Shown here: positions 56,485-64,000 of the stretch, piece after piece
How the letters are laid out: each line of letters opens with the position of its first letter
How positions within the stretch are numbered: position 1 is the first letter of the stretch
Source: Muricea muricata
Taxonomy: Eukaryota > Cnidaria > Anthozoa > Malacalcyonacea > Plexauridae
Direction: 5' to 3'
DNA length: 64,000 bases
Assembly: GCA_963855995.1 (NCBI GenBank)
Contig: OY979717.1
Coordinates: 27,857,746 to 27,921,745, forward strand
Translations under genes and position numbers: made by a program
Notes under the pieces: generated by a model
Told to the model about the DNA's origin: nothing
The model's input: the letters and a program-made list of their open reading frames with translations, nothing else
Databases searched by the model: none

Positions 56485-56760
56485 AATGCTTCCTTAAAGA
56501 GATGTGGCAATATATTTTTTGATTGGCTTATGGCTCAGAACTATTGCAATAACTCTCTTTCCTCCCTGCTTCTAACGTCATTAAAATAGACCTAGTTGTA
56601 AAAAAAGATCGGGGATAGCTGGTGTCTTTGTCGTTCAATAATTCATCAGAAACTAACATGCTACTAAAAATCTAACAACAAATTTAAGGGGTATTTCAAT
56701 AGTTCTTGGCAATAAGCCAATCAAAAAATTTATTACTATATCCCTTTAAGCCTTCTGATT
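56485..56760. repeat. Hairpin repeat, ~65-bp arms
   Basis: The left arm 56490-56553 (ttttttgattggcttatggc… agaactattg) and the right arm 56692-56755 are inverted copies. Possibly a MITE; no target duplication found. Confidence 0.7.
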
Positions 56761-56989
56761 CCCAACGCAGTAACTCTGAGGCAAAATTTACTGCTATAAA
56801 TTTGCTTTTTTTCGTCAAAATGGCTGCCAACGAAAGTTGTTTTGTTGATTAATACTTTTGACGAAATGAAACATTTAATCATCTGTGTTAGCCAGTGATG
56901 AAGCAAATCTACAATTAAGTAAAAATTAAAAACTGTATTTACTAGTAACAAAGTAGTTTTTTAATGGACTACTTTTACTTATAATGGAG

Positions 56990-57700
56990 TACGATTTTCG
57001 TACAACACGATTTCACTCTGATATGTAAAATTCATCATTCAATTCAAACAAAATATATTATTTAACTCGCCTTCTAATTGTTGAAACACAATTTATCTAT
57101 TTTTTCAGCCTTTATATGGCACATCTAGTATTGTGTAAATGTTTTAAACGCACAGTCATGTTGAAAGATGCAAGCGCCATTTTAAATATTAGCTATTTGA
57201 AGTTGCGTTTACTCCCACGAGTCCTTAATTGCTCCTAAATTTCCCTCTATGGTAAAATATGGACTTCGTTTCTAGATTTTTGCCCAGTGGTTATAGCATT
57301 AAAATTGAAGCTCAAATTCTCACATGATCTAAAGTTGCAAAGATAATGAATATATAATATATATTTTTTTCTTTTTGAAGTAATATTATTGTTTTAGCTT
57401 ATATCGCTACATTATTGCATTTTGAGCCATTTTGTGAAATTTTTACATTTATAGTATTTTACTCATAAACTTTTTAAAACTTTTAAAACTCACAATCTTG
57501 TTTAAAGTTTAACCTTTTTATAGATTTATTACTCTTTTTTTGGTTATTAATTTTAATTTTTTGGAAAAATTACGTCTATATAAAGTTTGGACTTTGGTGG
57601 CATTTTAATACCGGTTACTTTCAATTCCTTTTTCATTTCATACCATAGTGGTATGAAATGACCATGTAATGATATATGACCATATAATTATCATTTTTTT
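56990..57700. other. No gene seen; small palindrome
   Basis: AT-rich. A perfect 12-bp inverted repeat with a 3-base loop (catttcatacca-tag-tggtatgaaatg) lies at 57634-57660, just upstream of the LINE 5' break. Confidence 0.6.
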
Positions 57701-58081
57701 AAGACCATAGTGCGATTTTAGTTGAATTAACGGCAGCGTGTAGTCCATCACAAAAAGTGAACAGATTCGAGTTTGATTTTCAGCGAGCAAACTTTGAGTG
57801 TCTTCGAGCACATCTTCAATCACGTAACCTTGAAGTAAAAGTATCTGGTAATGGTGATGTTAACTATGATTGGATAAATTGGAAAAACGCTTTTCTTGCA
57901 GCGGTAAGAGTTTGTTCCTGTTATTAATACGAAAGGTCGTATGTTTCTCCCGTGGATGAATAGTACCATCCTTCACCTTATTAAAAAGAAGAACACGTTA
58001 AGAAGTAGGATTTAGAGATCGAGATCTGCAAGTAATTATGTAAAAGTTAAGTACAAGAACTTTCGAGCCAAAATTAAACAT

Positions 58082-58456
58082 ATGTTGCGTGATAGCCGTA
58101 TAGAATACCTGAACAAGATTTGTGCGAATCGTTATAATAATCCGAAACGGTTCTGGTCCTTTTTTAAGCTGAAATCTAAAGTATCAAACATTCCGGGAAA
58201 AGTTTCGGTGAAATTAAATGACAGCGAAAGAATAATTGCTGACACCAACATAGGCATAGCGAATATGTTCAACGAATATTTTGCTTCAAACTTTAATACC
58301 GACTATCATAGTTTTTCAGAAAATCGGGTTCAGCCGTATAATGACATTACCATAGATGACATCACATTATCGGAGGAAGAGATTGTAGCTGTGATAAAGG
58401 ATTTAGATACCAATAAAGCACAAGGTCCAGACAATATCCCAGCACGTTTATTGAAA
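58082..58456 (+). pseudogene. LINE pre-RT/RT part 1
   Basis: Open segment with FWSFFKLKSKV, MFNEYFASNF and the RT finger motif NKAQGPDNIPARLLK. It is cut at 58456 by the 414-bp insertion. Confidence 0.85.
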
Positions 58457-58870
58457 TAATAGCATGATCGCCTCGGTTTCTTTTGTTTCAACAGGGACGT
58501 TTACTGACGTATTTCCCGCCACCATAGGGATGAGGGATATTTAGTTCTAAACGTCCCTCATCAATATATTCATGAGGGACGTTTAGACTAAATATCCCTC
58601 ATCCAATATTCATTAATAACAAAACTAAAACAACAAATTCAATTACACACAAATTTCAATGGCTTTATTGTCTACCTTATTGATACTGATATAAACGCAT
58701 AGCTTTGAATGCCACTGGTGCTTGTAAATATTCTAATCACTGAGCCAATTCAATAAAAAGATTTCGCCAAACAAAAGCGTCAATGCATTGTTTATTCCCT
58801 CGGCGATAATTCCCTCGATTTACGGGACATTTAATCTCTAATATCCCTCAAAGCATGCGTTTACTTATGA
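58457..58870. mobile_element. 414-bp insertion with internal hairpin
   Basis: It splits the LINE RT precisely between LLK and ETANEIA, which join in frame when it is removed. It contains a 34-bp-arm hairpin (58528-58561 and 58572-58604: ggatgagggatatttagt…, one base missing in the second arm) and further gggac/ccctc motifs near both ends. The target duplication is ambiguous (gaaa is possible). Confidence 0.75.
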
Positions 58871-60320
58871 GAAACAGCCAATGAGATAGCCCCATCTCTC
58901 TGTGATCTTTTCAAAAAGTTGTTACGTGTTGGTGTTCTTCCTAGCGACTGGAAAATCGCAAGTGTGGTTCCTGTCCATAAACACGGAGAGAAGACTTATG
59001 TCGAAAATTGCCGTCCAATTTCATTACTATGTCTCATCTCAAAAGTTCTTCAACGATGTATTTTCAATAACACAAAATATCGCATTTACGAACAGTTAAA
59101 TCCTTGTCAACATGGTTTTATGCCGGGAAAATCATGTGTCACCCAATTAATTGAAGTTCTCGATCAGTTAGGTCGTGAGTTGGACCGTGGTAAACAAATT
59201 GATGTACTGTATTTAGACATGTCAAAGGCTTTTGATAAAGTAAGTCATGCTGAACTAATTCATCGTCTTCGTGAATTCGGGTTTGGGAGCCATATTCTAA
59301 AATGGTTTGTTTCCTATCTTACAAATCGATACCAGCAAACCACCGTTCTTGGAGCAACATCTCGACCAGTTCCAGTAACATTAGGTGCACCACAAGGGTC
59401 GATTCTTGGTCCTTTATTGTTCCTCTTATATGAAAACCATCTTCTCGATGTAGTGACAAACTCAAAAATGGCTACATTTGCCGATGATACTAAGACGCAT
59501 CAGCCCTACATGATGACCTGACAAAATTCGAAAAGATTTCCACAAACATTAACCTGGGACTAAATCCAAGTCAACGAAAATGTTGAGAGTCACTTGTAAA
59601 CGCAACAAAATCGTTCATCCATAGAAGCTACATCATACTATCTTAGAATGCACTAAGACTGTGAATGACTGTGAGCGTGATCTAGGAATTTTAACGTCAT
59701 CTGACTTAACGTGGTCTAGGCATGTCGAATACCAGTGCACCAAAGCAACCAAAGCTTTAGGATTTGTACGAAAAGCAACACTTAACATCAAAGACATTGC
59801 TGTTCGTCGCACTCTATATTTATCTCTTGTTCGTTCCCAGTTATGCTCCAGATCACAAATTTGGGCGCCGCAAACTGTAACTTTAATCAAACAGGCTGAA
59901 AGAACTCAACGACGTGTGACAAAGTATGTGTTAGACCTACCCTTCCGCTGTGACACCACCTACCAACAATGGCTCTTATTGTTAGACCTTATTCCATTAT
60001 GTTATTGACATGAGTTCTTAGACATTGTTTTATTCTACAATCTAATACATGGTCATGTAAGCATTGACACTAACTTACTACCATCAACTACAAATAATAA
60101 CAGAAGAGAAACCAGATCATCCGACACTGATCATCTAACATTTTCGACAAGCCGATGCAAGACCACCACATACCAAAGATTATATTTGAACCGAACAACC
60201 AGACTTTGGAATATACTGCCCAAGGAACTGACAGGCATTAACATCAGCTTAACTCAGTTTAAATCTGGTCTTTATAAATATTACCAACACCTGTTAAAAA
60301 CGTTTTCGATGTAGATGATC
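58871..60320 (+). pseudogene. LINE reverse transcriptase part 2
   Basis: LPSDWKIASVVPVHKHGEK, NCRPISLLCLISKVL, QHGFMPGKSCVTQL, LYLDMSKAFDKV (first catalytic D), LGAPQGSILGPLLFLLY and ATFADDTK (catalytic DD), ending at TGA 59519-59521. After frameshifts the thumb continues at 59661 (CERDLGILTSSDLTWSRHVE, LGFVRKATLN, RSQLCSRSQIWAP, RTQRRVTKYVLDLP) and beyond a stop at 60006 to about 60312 (LPKELTGINISLTQFKSGL). The RT catalytic residues are kept. Confidence 0.9.
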
Positions 60321-60570
60321 CATGCAAGAACATGGAAATCTGTATGTTTGTCCTGTAACAAGTGTCGTAATCTGTCCTGTGAAATCTCGTGTCGTTATTA
60401 GTTTTATTGTTTGTTGTATCATATTTATGTAGATGGCCACTGTAATTAGCGCAAGCTGTAGCGTGTACCCTGCCAATTGTCTATATTTGTGAATGTAATG
60501 TGCTGTTTGTTCAATGGCAAAGTTATATAAATAAATAAATAAATTTCAGTCGATAAATTGCAATTGATAA

Positions 60571-60999
60571 ATGAATTGGAGTATATGTGCTCTTTGTCAG
60601 CGTGATGGGCAAAATATTGTTGTACCATCTAAAAATTTGAATCCAGACGTATGTGGATATTCCGCATCAGCAAGGAACATAGATGCTTTTATTAATATTG
60701 AGGGTCTGCCAGTACCAAATACGATCACCGTTTCTTTAAGAGATCTCAAAGATGATACGAATGTTGCAGATAACCTAAAAGAAAACAAAGCCCAGTGGCA
60801 TAAGAAATGCCAGGCAGAATTAGCACCTTCAATGCTTAAGCGTCGTTTAGATTTCGCTGGCAATAAAAAGCATAAAATTGAAAAGCTACATGCCGAAGCA
60901 CCATGCAAAAGAACACGTTCTAGCCTAGATGCAAAGACAGAATTAAAATCTTGTCTGTGCTTATTTTACAACAAACCAGGTGTATTCACAACAGAATAA
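60571..60999 (+). CDS. Small C2HC zinc-finger-like ORF
   Basis: 142 residues from ATG 60571: NWSICALCQRDG (C-x2-C) near the start, GYSASARNIDAFI, then NKAQWHKKCQAEL (H-x2-C within WHKKC), and a basic end (KRTR). The C-x2-C … W-H-x2-C layout with ~70 residues between looks like a one-zinc treble-clef module that I associate with unnamed proteins of invertebrate repeat families. No partner domain follows. It could be an exon: the frame ends at 60999 without a clear donor. Function unknown. Confidence 0.45.
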   Translation: MNWSICALCQRDGQNIVVPSKNLNPDVCGYSASARNIDAFINIEGLPVPNTITVSLRDLKDDTNVADNLKENKAQWHKKCQAELAPSMLKRRLDFAGNKKHKIEKLHAEAPCKRTRSSLDAKTELKSCLCLFYNKPGVFTTE

Positions 61000-61156
61000 T
61001 TATAATTATAAGACTGAAACACCCTCCAATATCACCATATCATATGTCATTGTAGAACTAAGTAGGCTATTGTCCGGTGCTGGGTTGATATAAACCAGTT
61101 ATTTTCATGACATTTAACACTTAAATATCATAATTCCCATGCGATACTCGTACTCA

Positions 61157-61229
61157 GACCGCGTAGCTCAGGTGGTAGAGCGCCACGCTAGCAACATCAA
61201 GGTCGTGAGTTCGATTCTCACCGTGGTTA
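61157..61229 (+). tRNA. tRNA-like sequence (anticodon-loop AGC), probably a pseudogene or SINE head
   Basis: 73 nt. The acceptor stem (gaccgcg with cgtggtt, two G-U pairs), D arm (gctc…gagc, A box tagctcaggtgg) and T arm (gtgag-ttcgatt-ctcac, B box) are all good. The anticodon stem (ccacg against catca) pairs poorly, so it is unlikely to be functional. The loop ctagcaa would place AGC at the anticodon. No CCA-tail or SINE body is clear. Confidence 0.6.
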
Positions 61230-61289
61230 TAGTATTTTTCACTTTCCCGGTTGAGACGCATTCACATGAGAGCATTATGTGTACACATC

Positions 61290-62600
61290 CAGAAATGGCA
61301 GCTTCACGTTGTCATATTCCACCGTGAATTTGCTACAACAAACTACCATAAACAGCACGCAACAGCAAAGAAAAGCAACCTAACCAGAGCTGAACAGAAC
61401 GCTTTAAATGAACTAAAAAATGATGACACAATTATCATAAAGGAAGCCGATAAAGGGGGAGCGATCGTAATTATGGACAAAACATTTTATCGCGCAAAGG
61501 TTCACGAAATGCTAGCCGACAACGAAAATTACGCAGAACTGACTGATTTAAACTATGATGACAAAATTATTAAACAGATCGGAAAACACTTGAAGAAATT
61601 CGACCAAGAAACAACGAAGAAAGAGAAAGAATATTTACAGAATTTCGCGTGGAAAACATCTAACTTCTATGGACTTCCAAAAATACATAAGTCGCAAGCT
61701 GTGAAGGAAGCCATACTCCAACAAAACTCGACGTACATTAAACGTACATTACAAGCTCCGCCAGGTCTCAAGCTGCGTCCAATTGTTGCTGGTCCATCAT
61801 CACCGACCCATTGACTGAGCAATTTCATATACATAGTCTTGAAACCTCTTTGTGAACGTGTCCCAAGTTTCATTCGCAATGACCTTGACTTCCTAAACCA
61901 CCTACCAGAAACAATTGGTGAAAACGCGCTCCTGGTATCTTTCGATGTTGTTAGTTTATACACGAGCATCCCACATGAACTCGAACTTGCAGCAATAGAA
62001 TACTGGATTAACAACTTTACAGATTCTATCACCTGACCATTTTCCAAAGAATTCATTATAGAATCAATTACCATTGTGCTGAAAGAAAACACTTTCCACT
62101 TCGATAATAAACTGTACCAGCAAATTCAAGGAACAAGGGTACTTGGCTACCTTGAAAAGAAACTATGCTTGAAATTCGAAACACAATTTGGTACAGAAGA
62201 TAAGGAAGAATTTTTACAAGTCTTCAAAAGATATTTGGACGATTGCTTCGCAATCTAAAACAAGTCAGAGGAAGATCTAAAGAAACTACACGCGATGTTG
62301 AACAGTCTCCACGACAGCATCAAATTCACGGTGGAATATGACAACGTGAAGCTGCCATTTCTGGATGTGTTAGTATACAAGCAAAATAACAAGTTGAATA
62401 CGGACATCTTCTACAAAGCGACTGATACCAACCAATATCTCAACTTTAACTCATGTCACCCAAAACACACAAAGACCAACATTCCCTACAGTCTGGCGCG
62501 CCGAATATGTTGTATTGTGTCCGACGCAGATATAAAAACCAAACGACTTAAAGTGACACTAGAGCCGCAAAATGAATCCTATTTTTTTACATATATAGAA
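61290..62600 (+). pseudogene. Penelope-like element reverse transcriptase
   Basis: A single reading frame with three in-frame stops (TGA 61812-61814, TGA 62034-62036, TAA 62256-62258). Order: LTRAEQNALNELK, IIIKEADKGGAIVIMDK, NFYGLPKIHKS, LKLRPIVAGPSSPT, LLVSFDVVSLYTSIPH (catalytic D), YLDDCFAI (catalytic DD), LPFLDVLVYKQNNKLNTDIF, and TDTNQYLNFNSCHPKHTK, PYSLARRICCI. These are the hallmark blocks of Penelope-like RTs. The expected block between QIQGT and the LDD (A-M-G-T… A-P-x-Y-A) is shortened to about ten residues, an internal deletion. The frame loses homology after about 62560, before a GIY-YIG nuclease could appear. Confidence 0.92.
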
Positions 62601-62885
62601 AGTATACAAGTAATTATGCAGACTCACCAAATTTCAGCTTTCAATTCCGCTTCTTTCCGTCATTTTTTTAAACCAAAAGACACGAATTTCATGTCCGCCA
62701 TTACAGAGTCTTCAATTAGCGAGCACGGTGAACAAAACCGGATGTGACGTCAAAGACTCAACACGCTGTGTCAGTCGCATAGTGAAATCATATGGTGAAA
62801 TCATACAATTTTGTTTACGAACTGTATTTATTTACTAATATTCCTTCGGTTTCGTTTTCTTTCGTTCGTTGTTTTTTAATTTACT

Positions 62886-64000
62886 ATGTCAACTGAGGAC
62901 GAGGCAGGATCCTGTTCAGAAGAAAAGTCCGAAGAAAGTAGTAATTACTCTCCTGATGAGGAAATGTTGTATGGGGCTGACTCAAACTCATTTGAAGTTG
63001 AAGCAGGGTCAAATTTATACGATGCCTCGGCGAATCCCCTTGCCACAGAAGAAGAACACCGAAATTATTTACAAGCTGTGGCTGATAAAAGAGATGAATT
63101 AGAAGAGCTTCGTTTGCGATTAACTGGGGAACAGTCTATCGACTTTTGGTAACTTTCTTTATTATACCACTCTTTATGGAGTATACTAAAAATATCATGC
63201 TGCTGTCTATTAATGATAATAACAAGTAGGGTTAAAAACAGGTTGGATACGTTTAAAGTTCGTTGTATACGATTGCATCACTAAGCTATATGGATTGCAT
63301 CCACGATATCATATTCGCACTAAATATTTTTTTATCTTGAGTGTTATTATGCATATTATTTGAATTGTTTTGCAAGTTTTGCACTGTATTGGGTTTTAGG
63401 TGTAACTGTGGCAATTGCTCTACAGAGCTTATTGTGAAGCCTGAAGAGTGTCAATGCTGCCATGAAATTGAGAAAATGGGTGACCAGTGTTTGACGAATC
63501 ACCCAGGTTTTGAAGCTGGTTGTTTAAATCAGTGGGCTTTACGACTTGCTGGTTTGAGCTACAAGACGAAAAATAAAGGGTGTAAAAATTATACAACTTT
63601 GTACAAAAAAGGGAAAAAAACAGAAGCTGAGTAAGTGCTAGTGAAAATCAATGATTAGAAAATCTACCTGTTACTTGTTTTCAATTTGCTGTAGTTAAAA
63701 TATTTAGTGCCCTTATACTGGATCAAGTATCATGGCAAGAGATCGTATCAAAGCCTTTGATTCAATGTAAATCTGTGAATATTTTTTTAAGGTTCTTCAG
63801 GGCAGTATCACAAGTGTTCACACTGGTGTGGGATTACACAGGCAGCTCAACAAGATATCCTTTACCATGTTGTGTCTATGCCCCTGAATATGAAAAAACG
63901 TACGAAATGGTTGTTCATGGTGTCACGCCTGTGACTCTGCCTGACCCTATCCCCTCGGTCGAACGAAAGACGTGGTTAAAGATCTTAGGAGTTACCTTGC
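62886..64000 (+). CDS. Spliced gene with P2X7 ballast-like Cys-rich domain (5' part, runs off window)
   Basis: Exon 1 is 62886-63148 (donor GTAACT, phase 2), exon 2 63400-63630 (acceptor gttttag, donor GTAAGT, phase 2), exon 3 63792 to beyond the window (acceptor ttttaag). Phases match. The protein starts MSTEDEAGSCSEEKSEESSN, an acidic and disordered stretch with a short helix (DELEELRLRL), then F-W-C-N-C-G-N-C across the first junction, EECQCCHEIE, HPGFEAGCLNQWALRL (exon 2), and after the second junction FFRAVSQVFTLVWDY and YPLPCCVYA (exon 3). The C-x-C-x2-C … C-x-C-C … H-P-G-F … C-L-N and P-C-C-V pattern is that of the cytoplasmic ballast domain of P2X7 receptors, which in invertebrates often occurs alone or with other domains. 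No transmembrane segment is in the visible part. Most intact host-like gene in the window. Confidence 0.8.

Larger units (their letters stand above)
57705..60545 (+). mobile_element. 5'-truncated APE-type LINE interrupted by a hairpin insert
   Basis: Starts inside the region before RT and ends with tatataaataaataaataaat, an (AAAT)n tail. Frames: FQRANFECLRAHLQSRNLEV.. with NYDWINWKNAFLAAV; HMLRDSRIEYLNKICANRYN (58082); TNKAQGPDNIPARLLK; insert; then RT. It is broken by stops and frameshifts. Confidence 0.88.

Noticed and set aside
61139-61327. 62-codon ORF through the tRNA-like sequence
   Set aside because: The sequence is better explained by the tRNA-like fold and its A and B boxes.

Overview
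The window is eukaryotic, from an intron-rich animal genome. It is AT-rich and full of transposable elements, and has spliced genes with metazoan domains: fibronectin type III (FN3) exons and a Cys-rich exon set resembling the P2X7 C-terminal ballast domain. The element mix (BEL/Pao, Copia, Penelope-like, LINEs with either a restriction-like or an APE endonuclease, PIF/Harbinger, piggyBac, many palindromic MITEs, 2A-like peptides and a LINE PHD finger) fits an early-branching invertebrate, most likely a cnidarian, with a sponge as alternative. No taxon can be proved from the sequence alone.

Layout. (1) 1-18882 is a tandem array of a ~4.34 kb unit: four full copies and one truncated copy, almost identical. 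Each full unit carries two FN3 exons on the minus strand (eight in total), all phase 1-1 with good splice sites. Units 3 and 4 also share a 233-bp palindromic MITE. A strongly diverged copy of the unit junction lies at 19387-19600. (2) 20.0-23.3 kb: hairpins and a decayed PIF/Harbinger transposon with two convergent genes. (3) 23.6-28.8 kb: a LINE fragment, two head-to-tail LINE copies with a restriction-like endonuclease (minus strand), and (AAT)n-rich MITE sequence at both ends in inverted orientation. (4) 29-31.7 kb: an ORF with a 2A-like ribosome-skipping motif followed by a protease-like Cys motif. (5) 32105-38777: a young, nearly intact BEL/Pao retrotransposon inserted in the zinc-finger end of an internally deleted piggyBac gene. 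(6) 39.6-42.8 kb: a minus-strand LINE with a 2A-like motif, PHD finger, APE and RT. (7) 43-45 kb: a MITE, a minisatellite, a candidate secreted exon and an RT scrap. (8) 45150-49557: a decayed Copia with LTRs, target-site duplication and a half-tRNA primer site. (9) 49.7-53.6 kb: three large palindromic elements. (10) 54.4-57.7 kb: a Cys-rich pseudogene, a ninth FN3 exon and a hairpin repeat. (11) 57.7-62.6 kb: a LINE, a small zinc-finger-like ORF, a tRNA-like sequence and a Penelope-like pseudogene. (12) 62886 to the end: the 5' part of a spliced host-type gene with the ballast-like domain.

The likely host content is two genes: a minus-strand FN3-repeat gene that may run from 55988 down past position 1, with a TE-filled intron of up to 38 kb, and the ballast-domain gene at the right edge. 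Almost everything between is transposon sequence. The most interesting signals are the recent amplification of the FN3 exon pair with its MITE marker, and the 2A-protease ORF.
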